From Deltaproteobacteria bacterium (GTDB taxonomy: Bacteria > Desulfobacterota > DSM-4660 > Desulfatiglandales > HGW-15), in assembly GCA_016930835.1 (NCBI GenBank), contig JAFGGA010000017.1, positions 1-55,048 on the forward strand: a DNA stretch of 55,048 bases, written 5' to 3'. Position numbers and translations under genes: made by a program. Shown in pieces: positions 35,610 through 44,101 of the stretch (position 1 is its first letter; each line of letters opens with the position of its first letter). The notes beneath the pieces were generated by a model. It saw only the letters and a program-made list of their open reading frames with translations. It searched no databases and was not told the DNA's origin.

Positions 35610-37046
35610 CTAATGATTATTCACTGGGAAAACAAGCGACTTGACCGTCACGGGGAATACTTGGCCTTTGACCAATGGCTCACCGATATCAATCCAATCT
35701 CCATCGTCCAATGATAACTCATCCAATGACAATAGGTTCGTGTTCAAACGCGTCTCTCTTCGGATGACATTTCCTACACTACAAGCGATATCCTTTTCAA
35801 AAATGAGAATCACGGGCTTCTGATGGGCAATGGAGTTGGGCAGGGCGGTTTCAATGGATTTCGCAAACAATTCCAGGGCGGGATAATTAACCTTAACAGG
35901 GTCCTTAAAAAACAGGGCAACCATTTCCCGGCCCTCAACAAAATCGAACCTTTGATACGCCGACTTGACTTGTGAGACCACATGCTCGATACTGAGTTTT
36001 GGTTCTTCTACGTCAACCCGAAGCACGGGGATATTTCTGATGGGAAAGGAGAGATGATCATCCATGAAGCCTGATGAGCCCGAGATGGACAAGGAATAAG
36101 CCCCTGCCCCGATAACGGTCGCCCTGATCTTATTAAGTGGCTCCACAATGGGTGCCTTCAGCCGATCGGTTAAAGCTCGAATCTTGTTTGAAAGGATTTC
36201 CCCGATATCATCATACTCACCCGAACCACCGTAGAGAAACTCCGACACACCTCCGGAAAACATATACTCATTGATCCCATGGGTAAAATCCAGATCGTCC
36301 GTAACCATCAATTCTTTTGCCAAAGGAGATCTCGCCGGACCCGTCATCACCTCTATCAATACCTCCGCCAAAACAGACGCAATGGCTTCCAGATCCTCTT
36401 TCAGGATGCGATCTCCTATCTTGTAATCCAATCCGAGATGCTTCATCACCTTAAAGGCTGGTTTGGTAAGCCTATTGATAACGCCTTGCTTATCCATGAA
36501 CAGCAAACGCCCACCCACGGAAACGCAACTCGTTGAAACCACTTCTCCATTTTTGGATATAGCGAGGTTGGACGTGCCCCCTCCAATATCACATGACAAG
36601 ATGGTTTTATGGTGTTCTTTAGACCGGGCATTGGCCCCGGATCCCATGGCGGCGAGGAGACTCTCAAAATTGGGGCCGGCGGTTGCGGCCACAAGTTTGC
36701 CCGCATCATTAGATAGGGCTTCAGCTATTTGGGGGGCGTTGTGCTTCTTGGCCGTCTCTCCCGTTACAATCACGGCGCCGGTGTGGATATCTGCAGGATC
36801 AATTCCCGCGAGCTTAAATTCTTCCTTAAAAAAGGTCGTTAATGAATCAATATCAATGGTATTATCGTTTAATAAAGGCGTATTGATGATCTTTCCCTCA
36901 TAGATGATACTCCTTTCTTCAATGACAAATCGTTGGGTCGGCGAATGTTCATCTCTGATCAAAACGAGTTTTGAAAAGACCAAATGGCTTGTTGAACTGC
37001 CGACATCAATACCAATTGATAATAATTCGACCCTGTTGATTTCCAT
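35610..37046 (-). CDS. EutA-like reactivating ATPase (ethanolamine ammonia-lyase reactivase family)
   Basis: 478 residues, typical EutA length. It is an actin/Hsp70-like ATPase: phosphate-1 motif SIGIDVGSSTSHLVFSKL (about 10-27), HTGAVIVTGETAKKHNAPQIAEALS, phosphate-2 SCDIGGGTSNLAI (about 150-162), and ATVIGAGAYSLSISGSSGF near 310. EutA expels damaged cobalamin from ethanolamine ammonia-lyase (EutBC). No eutBC or microcompartment gene is in this window, so it is an orphan. It lies downstream of the AOR operon, 24 bases past a hairpin. Acetaldehyde, the EutBC product, is a classic AOR substrate, which could explain the linkage. Confidence 0.85.
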   Translation of the reverse strand: MEINRVELLSIGIDVGSSTSHLVFSKLVLIRDEHSPTQRFVIEERSIIYEGKIINTPLLNDNTIDIDSLTTFFKEEFKLAGIDPADIHTGAVIVTGETAKKHNAPQIAEALSNDAGKLVAATAGPNFESLLAAMGSGANARSKEHHKTILSCDIGGGTSNLAISKNGEVVSTSCVSVGGRLLFMDKQGVINRLTKPAFKVMKHLGLDYKIGDRILKEDLEAIASVLAEVLIEVMTGPARSPLAKELMVTDDLDFTHGINEYMFSGGVSEFLYGGSGEYDDIGEILSNKIRALTDRLKAPIVEPLNKIRATVIGAGAYSLSISGSSGFMDDHLSFPIRNIPVLRVDVEEPKLSIEHVVSQVKSAYQRFDFVEGREMVALFFKDPVKVNYPALELFAKSIETALPNSIAHQKPVILIFEKDIACSVGNVIRRETRLNTNLLSLDELSLDDGDWIDIGEPLVKGQVFPVTVKSLVFPVNNH

Positions 37047-37069
37047 GCCTGTTTCTCAGATACACATAA

Positions 37070-37099
37070 AAGAGGCCCTCGGGAAACCGAAGGCCTCTT
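37070..37099 (-). terminator. Hairpin between the AOR-operon ferredoxin and the EutA-like gene
   Basis: AAGAGGCC (37070-37077) pairs with GGCCTCTT (37092-37099); inside, TCGG and CCGA pair around a GAAA tetraloop. On the minus strand it is followed by TTTT. It could end the AOR transcript or attenuate it, because the EutA-like start is only 24 bases further on. Confidence 0.65.
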
Positions 37100-37152
37100 A
37101 TTAGATGTTTGATCTTTTATCCCCCCATCAAGGGCGGGGAATGTAGACGCAA

Positions 37153-37650
37153 TTATAATTCAGCCAATAAAACGCCGGCTTCTCTACCCGCCTTGGACAA
37201 TCGACCGGCCGCATCCCGTTTTTTGCCAATGCTGATTTCATCAGGAGACACAAATTCCAAAGCATTCACATCGCAAAAACGAACACACTGAGGATCTCCG
37301 TCACAAAGATCGCACTTAATCACTTTTTTGTCAATCACATTAAAATTCATGGCGCCAAATGGGCAAACGGCCACACAGGACCGGCATCCAATACACACAT
37401 CATAATCCACCACGACCCGCCCCAATTCTTCATCCCGGGAAATGGCCTTGACCGGGCACACATTTAAGCACGGGGCGTCCTGGCATTGCTGGCAGGACAT
37501 GGGGATATAAAGGCCCTCCGCCTCCCACTTCATGACCTTTATCCGGCTCCTTGTGGGATTGGAGATCCCGTCGTGTTTGACGGCACAAACAAGTTCGCAC
37601 AGTCGACAACCTGTACACTTCTGATAGTCAATATATAGGGCTTTAGCCAT
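37153..37650 (-). CDS. Four-cluster ferredoxin subunit associated with AOR (DmsB/HycB type)
   Basis: 165 residues with four cysteine groups: CTGCRLCELVC (about 13-23), CQQCQDAPCLNVCP (about 53-66), CIGCRSCVAVCP (about 86-97) and CDLCDGDPQCVRFC (about 114-127), the pattern of electron-transfer subunits in Mo/W oxidoreductases. It begins 31 bases after the AOR stop and is probably the direct electron acceptor. A clear paralogue is encoded at 43374-43862. Confidence 0.92.
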   Translation of the reverse strand: MAKALYIDYQKCTGCRLCELVCAVKHDGISNPTRSRIKVMKWEAEGLYIPMSCQQCQDAPCLNVCPVKAISRDEELGRVVVDYDVCIGCRSCVAVCPFGAMNFNVIDKKVIKCDLCDGDPQCVRFCDVNALEFVSPDEISIGKKRDAAGRLSKAGREAGVLLAEL

Positions 37651-37680
37651 TTTTATTCTCTCCTCTCGCTTTTAAGACAT

Positions 37681-39621
37681 TTACACAAGGTGTGACGGCT
37701 CATTCTCTATATCGAGTTCTTTGAGCGTTTCAGGTTTGGGATTTCCATCCTTGTCAAGGCCTTTATGTTCATAAAATTCATCAATCATCTTGATGAATTT
37801 ATCTTTCTCAATCACTCGACCCACAACTTCCGGGGCGCCTCTTCTTGTCGGTTCGTCAAAATATCGATGATTGAGCATATCACCTTTTTCAAGATCATTT
37901 CTGGTTAGTCCTTCCCTGAGATTGAAAAGCCTTTCAATCATATTGCACCTTCGTGCCACCATCCATATCTCTTCCGGTGTCATATCAAGGCCGGTATTGT
38001 AATAAAGCACCTTGGGCCAATCCTCGAAATTCGGCAATGTGGCCCCAAGGAATGTCGTGTGGTATTTACAAATTCCCAGACAATCGACTGCCATATAACA
38101 GTTCTCTTGCCAAAATACCTGCCACGGCTTTCCGATGTATTCCGTATGTTCCGAACTTAATGGCCCATCATAAGGAATAGGTGTACTGTATATCCTTCTA
38201 AGAACATCTTGAGGCAGATGGTAAAGATCGATCGCAGGCCGGCTTCTTAAATGATCAGAACCACGAGAGCCGGTTGCGATATTCAATGCCAGTGCCGGGG
38301 TAGCCCTTTCATCGGAGTGAAGATTAGACATCCCTTTCACCTGGATGAGGTATTGAAAGGAATCCTTGCCGAATACTTTGGAGGCCTGGATACCTCCTTT
38401 GGCAAGAGTGTCACCAACAAAACCCTTTCGATAGCAGATGCGATCGATCATCTCGATAACGGCTTCATCGTTTCCAAATGAAAGGTCCAAACCATCCGTA
38501 TCCTTCTTGGTAAGGATGCCCTTTTCATACAATTCCATGGCCCAGGCGATGAGGCTTCCGGTTTCAAGGTTGTCCATGCCATATTGGTCCACCAGATGGT
38601 TACCCACCAGAACCGTATTGGCACGGGGCGTGTCGGTTTCGCCGCCAAAGGCGCCTTGAGACGTGTACTCGGGCCCTTCATCATACCGCCCGGCATAGGG
38701 GCCTTCAGTAATCTTATACTGGGCACGGCAATGTACCTGACAACCAAAACAGCCCGTCATGTGATAAGGTCCCATGGTCTCTTCACAGATTTCATCAATA
38801 CGCTCAGGCTCGATATCATCCGCGTATTCACACTGATTGTACTGAAAATTCCTGCACCGAATACCGCCCCACGAGTTGGTGGCACCCCAGATGAAGGGTG
38901 TACCCAAAGTTCCCTGGGTCTGGTTAACCTTTGCACTGATAATTTGGTCGATAAAGCGCTTATTGTATTCAAGCGCTTCAACTGGATGAGCGATCTTGAT
39001 ATCCATGGTTCCCCTGGCGGCAACCGCCTTTAGGTTTTTGGATCCCATCACGCATCCCATACCGCTTCGACCACCTGAATTTTTGATCCCCGTCATCACG
39101 TTGGCATACGCGACCAGATTCTCACCCGCCGGCCCGCAGACCATGCTTTTAACCTCCTGATCGCCAAGATCATCGCGAATCGCCCATTGGGCATCGGTTA
39201 CCGGCAGGCCCCAGATGCCTTCCGCATCGCGGATCTCGATTTCACCGTTATGGATATAGATATAAACGGGATGCTTGGCCTTTCCTTTGATGACCAGATG
39301 GTGAAAACCGGCCCACGCCATCTCCGGGGCGAAAAACCCGCCCATATTGGCGCTACCCAAAAGTCCGGTCAAAGGCGATTTGGCCATCACATGGGTTCGA
39401 GCGGTCGCGGAAGCGCAGGTTGCTGTCAGTATTCCCCCGCTCACCATAAGCGTATTGTCGGGGCCTATGGGATCGCATCCCTTCTTGGTATGATTATACA
39501 GGAGGTAGGCATCCAATCCCCTTCCGCCTAAAAACTTTTTTCTAACCTCGATTGGGATGGGTTTGACCTCAATATCACCTGTTGTCAGGTCTATATAAGC
39601 GATTTTTCTCTTTAAAGGCAT
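37681..39621 (-). CDS. Aldehyde:ferredoxin oxidoreductase, tungsten-dependent
   Basis: 646 residues. It oxidises aldehydes to carboxylic acids with a W-bis-pyranopterin centre and one [4Fe-4S] cluster. The N terminus has FLGGRGLDAYLLYNH (30-44) and SANMGGFFAPEMAWAGFHHLVIKGKA. The cluster ligands are Cys291, Cys294, Cys298 (CFGCQVHC) and a distant cysteine, Cys518, in DCLGICKY. GPEYTSQGAFG near 317 and GSDHLRSRPA near 454 lie at the active site. AAGGAGGAAAAG precedes the ATG. It is the core of the operon, flanked by a zinc ribbon protein upstream and a four-cluster ferredoxin downstream. Confidence 0.95.
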   Translation of the reverse strand: MPLKRKIAYIDLTTGDIEVKPIPIEVRKKFLGGRGLDAYLLYNHTKKGCDPIGPDNTLMVSGGILTATCASATARTHVMAKSPLTGLLGSANMGGFFAPEMAWAGFHHLVIKGKAKHPVYIYIHNGEIEIRDAEGIWGLPVTDAQWAIRDDLGDQEVKSMVCGPAGENLVAYANVMTGIKNSGGRSGMGCVMGSKNLKAVAARGTMDIKIAHPVEALEYNKRFIDQIISAKVNQTQGTLGTPFIWGATNSWGGIRCRNFQYNQCEYADDIEPERIDEICEETMGPYHMTGCFGCQVHCRAQYKITEGPYAGRYDEGPEYTSQGAFGGETDTPRANTVLVGNHLVDQYGMDNLETGSLIAWAMELYEKGILTKKDTDGLDLSFGNDEAVIEMIDRICYRKGFVGDTLAKGGIQASKVFGKDSFQYLIQVKGMSNLHSDERATPALALNIATGSRGSDHLRSRPAIDLYHLPQDVLRRIYSTPIPYDGPLSSEHTEYIGKPWQVFWQENCYMAVDCLGICKYHTTFLGATLPNFEDWPKVLYYNTGLDMTPEEIWMVARRCNMIERLFNLREGLTRNDLEKGDMLNHRYFDEPTRRGAPEVVGRVIEKDKFIKMIDEFYEHKGLDKDGNPKPETLKELDIENEPSHLV

Positions 39622-39622
39622 C

Positions 39623-39901
39623 TTACTTTTCCTCCTTCGCTTTATCCTTCAATTTTTTTTCCAAAACGTCTTGGGCGATTTTTCTATTGACGTCCCATAC
39701 CGGCCCACGGATCCTGGGAAATCCATCCTTCACCCATGCCACGCGGAATTCCATTCCACATGTAGGACATTTGATGGTCTTGTCTCCCTTTTTGGGTTCA
39801 AGCCTTTCCATGCATGTGGGATTATGGCATCTAAACTTCCCATATGTCCTGGTCTTGCGTAGACTCTCCGCTGTTGATATTCCATCTTTTTCGGTTGTCA
39901 T
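39623..39901 (-). CDS. Small zinc-ribbon protein of the AOR operon
   Basis: 92 residues from ATG 39901, chosen because GGAG lies a few bases upstream; a frame beginning at 39931 overlaps the upstream gene. One ribbon: RCHNPTCMERLEPKKGDKTIKCPTCGMEFRVAW (Cys-x4-Cys ... Cys-x2-Cys, about residues 25-55), with charged helical tails. It ends 1 base before AOR. The function is unknown; an assembly factor or small subunit for AOR would fit its position. Confidence 0.75.
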   Translation of the reverse strand: MTTEKDGISTAESLRKTRTYGKFRCHNPTCMERLEPKKGDKTIKCPTCGMEFRVAWVKDGFPRIRGPVWDVNRKIAQDVLEKKLKDKAKEEK

Positions 39902-39927
39902 TTTTACACTCCTTTCTCCTAAAAAAA

Positions 39928-40935
39928 TCAAGCAGACTGTGATTTCAATGTCCTATGCCAAGGGGATATCTTTTTTAAATAATCCCCACGACTCTCTTTC
40001 CTACAATTGGAACAAAGCCCCAAATACTCATGGGCATATGTTTTATGGATCTTATCCATGAGGGGTTCAGGCACATACAGGGCCCCACACTTTTGACATG
40101 ATTCCATTTCAACGGACCGGATTTCTTGTTTCTTCATTGCCTGTGCAAACCGTTTAAGACTAATCTCGTGTCTCAATTCAGCAGCATTTTCAGGACATGT
40201 AAATACACAAGAAGCACAACATATACATTGATAATGGGAATAGTAAAATGTCCTCACATGTCCGCTATCTTTGGATTCCAGGGTCCCGGTCGGGCAGCTT
40301 AATACACAAGAAGCGCAACCCGTGCACGTCCGGATATTCATACGTGTCCTGCAAAAAAGAAATATCGTGGCGACAATCATGAGTTCCCCGCTCACGATAT
40401 GCATGGTCCATATCTTATCCGAAAAAAAGGATATGCCATCCAAAGTCCCGTGAGCCAAAAAATAGCCTGATAAAAAAGGTAAGGCCGCTATAATGATGAT
40501 AACATAATCAGCTATGGAAGTATTCTGGCGATTTTTTTTGATGACCACACGCCTGACAATAAAAAACAGGGCCAGACCCAATACAATAAGTGTCATCCAA
40601 TCCGACCATTCATCAGGTAGGGATACCCAATGCCATTCGAGACTGGATTCTTCCCATAATGAAACATGCCCGGCCAGCCATATGGGAACCACAAACAAGC
40701 AAAAATGGAATATGTATCGGAGAGTCGCATATAGAGGTTTTTTGGGAACGGCACTATGAAAAGGGATAAAAACCCGCATCAGATTAATCAAAAAATATGG
40801 AACTTTTTTTTCAACGCTCCGGCTTCCCTTGACAAGAGAAGTGATAAAAAAAACAATCCTGACAATAATTCCAATGCAAAAGGCCAAAAAGACAACCTTT
40901 AATAAAGGTCCTTCAACAAAAGAACCAAAATACAT
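39928..40935 (-). CDS. Membrane cytochrome-b-like protein with two [4Fe-4S] clusters and a C-terminal zinc ribbon
   Basis: 335 residues. About five membrane helices (near 10-35, 72-95, 112-130, 142-162, 177-197) carry histidines (His60, His77, His90, His162, His179) in the style of NarI/DsrM/HdrE b-type cytochromes. A cytoplasmic 2[4Fe-4S] domain follows: Cys204/207/210/214 and Cys237/240/243/247. The end carries CQKCG...CSNC, a zinc ribbon shared with the protein at 42753-43157. As first gene of the AOR operon it probably moves aldehyde electrons between ferredoxin and the menaquinone pool. GAGGAG precedes the ATG. Heme binding is inferred. Confidence 0.85.
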   Translation of the reverse strand: MYFGSFVEGPLLKVVFLAFCIGIIVRIVFFITSLVKGSRSVEKKVPYFLINLMRVFIPFHSAVPKKPLYATLRYIFHFCLFVVPIWLAGHVSLWEESSLEWHWVSLPDEWSDWMTLIVLGLALFFIVRRVVIKKNRQNTSIADYVIIIIAALPFLSGYFLAHGTLDGISFFSDKIWTMHIVSGELMIVATIFLFCRTRMNIRTCTGCASCVLSCPTGTLESKDSGHVRTFYYSHYQCICCASCVFTCPENAAELRHEISLKRFAQAMKKQEIRSVEMESCQKCGALYVPEPLMDKIHKTYAHEYLGLCSNCRKESRGDYLKKISPWHRTLKSQSA

Positions 40936-41066
40936 GCTGTCTACTCCTCAAATTTTAAACGTTATGGGACAAAATCATCGTTAAAAAAGCTGAATAGGAT
41001 CATTGGGTCAGTCCGATAAATGGTATTACATATCAGGATCACGCTATAAAGTATTTGTTTTATTAT

Positions 41067-41082
41067 GTTCATGATTATGAAC
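41067..41082. promoter_or_regulatory. IclR-type operator candidate 1
   Basis: GTTCATGATTATGAAC, a perfect 6+6 palindrome around GATT, lies 132 bases upstream of the AOR operon start and 154 bases upstream of the iclR-type start. The same 16-bp pattern recurs near 43.9 and 44.1 kb. Confidence 0.65.
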
Positions 41083-41116
41083 TTGCGTTATTTTAAAAAA
41101 TATCATATATAACTTT

Positions 41117-41168
41117 TATGTCAAGGAAAAAAACAGTATTATTAGATACTTATGTCAACATTGACATA
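41117..41168. promoter_or_regulatory. TATGTCAA operator-like repeats
   Basis: TATGTCAACATTGACATA (41151-41168) is a perfect 8+8 palindrome with a 2-base centre. A third TATGTCAA half-site lies at 41117-41124. The sequence differs from the GTTCAT family, so a second regulator or the divergent promoter's own element is likely. Confidence 0.5.
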
Positions 41169-41218
41169 TACGAAAACATTTGACAAGGCATGGATTGTGA
41201 AGGTAAATGACTAGATAT

Positions 41219-41234
41219 GTTCATTATGGAGAAC
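41219..41234. promoter_or_regulatory. IclR-type operator candidate 2 over the iclR ribosome binding site
   Basis: GTTCATTATGGAGAAC keeps the left half-site GTTCAT and the right GAAC of the 16-bp pattern and includes GGAG, the ribosome binding site of the IclR-family gene that starts at 41236. It would suit autoregulation. It is a weaker match than candidate 1. Confidence 0.45.
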
Positions 41235-41235
41235 A

Positions 41236-42036
41236 ATGACCGCTAAATATCAAGCACCCGCTGTTAAAAAAGCGTTTCAGATCCTCAAGCTCATTTCAAA
41301 CACCAACCAAGGACTGGGGATCAGTGAACTGGCCAAGACCTTAGGGATAAGCAAAGGCACTGTCCATGGTGTCACATCCATCCTGGAAGAATTGGGGATG
41401 ATTACAAGAGATCCCGCCACGAAAAAGTATGAATTGGGTCTGACGCTTTTTGAACTGGGCCGACACGCTTATTCACAGATCGACCTAAGGGAGATTGCTA
41501 GGCCCATCATAGAAAACCTTATGGAAAAGATCCAAGAAACGGTCTTTTTGGGCGTCCTTAACGGGGATCATGTGACCATACTGGACAATGTGGAATGTAG
41601 ACACGATTTTAAGATCACATCCCCCATCGGGGCTACCATTCCCCTTTTTGCCAGCGCCACTGGTAAGGCCCTTCTGGCTGTTATGGAAGAGGAAATTGCA
41701 AGGGAGATTATTCGGACAAGAGGCCTCCCGCGGTACACGGATAGGTCCATTACAGATCCCGATCAATTTCTCGCGGAGATTAGAATGGCCAGACAAAGGG
41801 GTTATGCCACGGATTATGAGGAATACATCGCCGGCGTCAGGGCCGTGGCCGCTCCCATTGATGAAAATAGAAATCGATTATCCGCCATATGGGTGGTGGG
41901 ATTTAAGGCCAGCCTGGATGATAGTAAAATGAAAGCCTTGGAAAAAGAGATCCGGAAAGCCACGGAAGACATTAATCAAAAACTTCATGAAGCATCTCGC
42001 GAGAAAGTTCATTCTAGATCGGGGGATATCTCTTGA
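41236..42036 (+). CDS. IclR-family transcriptional regulator
   Basis: 266 residues. N-terminal winged helix (about 5-65: APAVKKAFQILKLISNTNQGLGISELAKTLGISKGTVHGVTSILEELGMI) and C-terminal effector domain (about 80-255: IGATIPLFASATGKALLAVM, GYATDYEEYIAGVRAVAAPI). IclR proteins bind short palindromes in DNA and respond to organic acids or aromatics. It is divergent from the AOR operon; palindromes in the shared region and before the second ferredoxin operon suggest it controls both and itself. Confidence 0.93.
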   Translation: MTAKYQAPAVKKAFQILKLISNTNQGLGISELAKTLGISKGTVHGVTSILEELGMITRDPATKKYELGLTLFELGRHAYSQIDLREIARPIIENLMEKIQETVFLGVLNGDHVTILDNVECRHDFKITSPIGATIPLFASATGKALLAVMEEEIAREIIRTRGLPRYTDRSITDPDQFLAEIRMARQRGYATDYEEYIAGVRAVAAPIDENRNRLSAIWVVGFKASLDDSKMKALEKEIRKATEDINQKLHEASREKVHSRSGDIS

Positions 42037-42096
42037 TATGGGGCAACCGAAAACAATTCTGGATCGAAGCATAAAAAGTCTTTTAAAGGCCACTGA

Positions 42097-42756
42097 TTAT
42101 GCTGGGAATACCATGCTCCTAGGACCCATTCCCCGATCCTTTGACCAATCCTTCGGAGGAAGAATCTTTTCATAATCATCCAATCTCCCAAGCGCCTTCA
42201 AGCGATCAATAATCAGTTGCCAGGCACAGTCCACCTCCGGATTAATTTCACACCTCCCGTTTCGTGAGCCTCCGCAAGGCCCATTCATGAGCTTTTTTGC
42301 GCATCGCGTTATGGGGCATATCCCACCGGTATAAAACAAAACACAATGCCCGCAACCCTGACATTTCTCTTTCCAAACCCCTGGAGCTTCCAGCGCACCA
42401 AGAAAGGATGTATTGATAGCCGGAATAATCGGTTTATCTTTTACAACATCCACCATCGTCTGAACACCGGCCCCGCAGGCAAGAGATAATATCGCGTCAA
42501 CATCCTGCGGAATATCCAAATAAGCCCTCATGAGATCCGGCTCACATTGTCTTAAAAAATTTTTCACGATAAATTCCGGCGGTCCGTTTTCATATAATCC
42601 CGCATGCCCCAAATCCAAGGCCAATCCATCCGCGGCCTTTTCACCACCCGTTAGACACACCGACACACACCCGCCACACCCAATAATCAGGACCTTTCGG
42701 AACTCCGAAATGGAATCGGCGATTTCTTCAATCGGTTTTAGAGTTCCTACAATCAT
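42097..42756 (-). CDS. metV: MetV-like C-terminal methylenetetrahydrofolate reductase domain protein
   Basis: 219 residues, the stand-alone MTHFR_C/MetV family: VLIIGCGGCVSVCLTGGEKAA (22-42), LSLACGAGVQTM, and the cysteine-rich end with CQGCGHCVLFYTGGICPITRCAKKLMNGPCGGSRNGRCEI (about 133-172), which binds iron-sulfur/zinc. In anaerobes MetV partners MetF and links ferredoxin or Hdr proteins to the methyl branch of the Wood-Ljungdahl pathway. No metF is nearby. Start overlaps the upstream ferredoxin by 4 bases (ATGA). Confidence 0.88.
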   Translation of the reverse strand: MIVGTLKPIEEIADSISEFRKVLIIGCGGCVSVCLTGGEKAADGLALDLGHAGLYENGPPEFIVKNFLRQCEPDLMRAYLDIPQDVDAILSLACGAGVQTMVDVVKDKPIIPAINTSFLGALEAPGVWKEKCQGCGHCVLFYTGGICPITRCAKKLMNGPCGGSRNGRCEINPEVDCAWQLIIDRLKALGRLDDYEKILPPKDWSKDRGMGPRSMVFPA

Positions 42757-43157
42757 AATTCCACCTCATTCTTTTGGACGGCGACCCCGCTGAGGCGTTT
42801 CCACGTATTTAGAGGCAGCTCTTTTCGATGTTTTGGACATAGGGGTTCTACACCTTTTTTCAGTTTATGGGCGAGTGTTTCGCTGAAATCCATGGTATAA
42901 AGCGGTTCACCGCAAACAGCGCATGATACCAATTCCATGATAGCCACATCATCCCAGGCCCCTTTCAGGAGGTACTGGAATTCAACGGCTTCCTGGGGGC
43001 AGATCCGCCAACAATTACCGCATCGAGCGCACAGGGCCATATTGTGTTTTAAAATGCGTTTTTTGCCTTGATCCTCATAAGCAAGGGCATTGGCCGGACA
43101 ATTTTGTACACAAGCCAAACACCCGTTACATCTATTATTTACCTTAAAAAAAGACAC
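42753..43157 (-). CDS. Ferredoxin (2[4Fe-4S]) with C-terminal zinc ribbon
   Basis: 134 residues from a GTG start at 43157: GGAG sits 6 bases upstream, whereas the in-frame TTG at 43169 overlaps that ribosome binding site. Cluster motifs CNGCLACVQNCP and CARCGNCWRICP lie in the first 60 residues. The C-terminal part has SCAVCGEPL...CPKHRKE, a zinc-ribbon-like element shared with the end of the AOR-operon membrane protein. It is co-transcribed with metV and is probably its electron donor. Confidence 0.85.
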   Translation of the reverse strand: MSFFKVNNRCNGCLACVQNCPANALAYEDQGKKRILKHNMALCARCGNCWRICPQEAVEFQYLLKGAWDDVAIMELVSCAVCGEPLYTMDFSETLAHKLKKGVEPLCPKHRKELPLNTWKRLSGVAVQKNEVEL

Positions 43158-43373
43158 ATTATACTCCAAAAATTAATAAAAAAGATCTACCAAAACAACT
43201 CTTGATGATTTCAAATTCGTTTTTATCCCAGAATATCTGATCCCAGATTCATTTTGTCACCCTTCAGCACTCGCTTTCCGGCAAAGCCTTTTTAAACAAA
43301 CTGATAGCTGAGAGCCGATTGCTGACTGCTGTAATCTCTATCTATAAATGTCTTGTTTATGGTTAGACACTCA

Positions 43374-43862
43374 TCAGTGGGCTAAATGTCTCAGGACACC
43401 ATAGAGTTTTCCCGCTGATTCTTGAGCGCGCGCTGTGTTCAATTGACACGGATTAACATATACCAAGGCCCCCTCTTTGCAGACTCGAACACACGCAGGG
43501 TCACCACCGCAGAGGTCACACTTAAATGCGCGGCCTCTATCCCGATCAAAACCCATAGCCCCCGTAGGACAAGCAGATACACACATCTTACAGCCGATAC
43601 ATCGCTTGGTATCGATCATAACGCGATCCAATTCCTTGTCCCTGTAAATAGCTTCTTCCGGGCAGACAGCCATACAAGGCGGATCCTCACAATGTTGGCA
43701 TGTCGTGGGCAAGCAGAATCCATCGCCTTCCTCTCCACGGATGACGCGAATCCTTGGTTTCTCGGGAGCACCGATTTTTGCATGTGCCAAAGCACAAGCT
43801 GTTTCACAATCACCACAACCCGTGCACTTTAAAGGGTCGATAGAAAGTCTTTTATTGATCAT
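43374..43862 (-). CDS. Four-cluster ferredoxin, paralogue of the AOR-operon ferredoxin
   Basis: 162 residues with four motifs: CTGCGDCETAC, CQHCEDPPCMAVCP, CIGCKMCVSACP and CDLCGGDPACVRVC, in the same order and spacing as the protein at 37153-37650. A GAGGAG ribosome binding site lies 9 bases before ATG. It leads the ferredoxin-metV set, though 216 bases separate it from the next gene. It lacks an adjacent catalytic Mo/W subunit, so it may serve AOR or MetV. Confidence 0.9.
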   Translation of the reverse strand: MINKRLSIDPLKCTGCGDCETACALAHAKIGAPEKPRIRVIRGEEGDGFCLPTTCQHCEDPPCMAVCPEEAIYRDKELDRVMIDTKRCIGCKMCVSACPTGAMGFDRDRGRAFKCDLCGGDPACVRVCKEGALVYVNPCQLNTARAQESAGKLYGVLRHLAH

Positions 43863-43937
43863 ATCTTAAGCTCCTCATATTCATCATTTATATCATTTAA
43901 GTAGGACAATTGGCTAAACCTAAGATCTCATAAAATC

Positions 43938-43953
43938 GTTCATATAAAAGAAC
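43938..43953. promoter_or_regulatory. IclR-type operator candidate 3
   Basis: GTTCATATAAAAGAAC matches GTTCAT-N4-ATGAAC with one mismatch. It lies 76 bases upstream of the four-cluster ferredoxin start. Confidence 0.55.
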
Positions 43954-44101
43954 GTTATTTTTATCAAATTTTAATAATGAAGTCACACATTGTCAACAAT
44001 ATTTTTTGCCAAATCGAATATTTTTAAATTTATTATGTATTTTCAATAGAATATAAGCAATAAATAAATAAATTTTCAAGCAACAAAAAAATTCAATAGA
44101 A

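Larger units (their letters stand above)
40936..41235. other. Divergent promoter region between the AOR operon and iclR-type gene
   Basis: 300 AT-rich bases without a gene, carrying palindromes at 41067-41082, 41151-41168 and 41219-41234 (separate entries). Confidence 0.65.

Noticed and set aside
43158-43169. TTG start for the ferredoxin/zinc-ribbon gene
   Set aside because: The TTG overlaps the GGAG that is correctly spaced for the GTG at 43157, and the cluster motifs start soon after the GTG.
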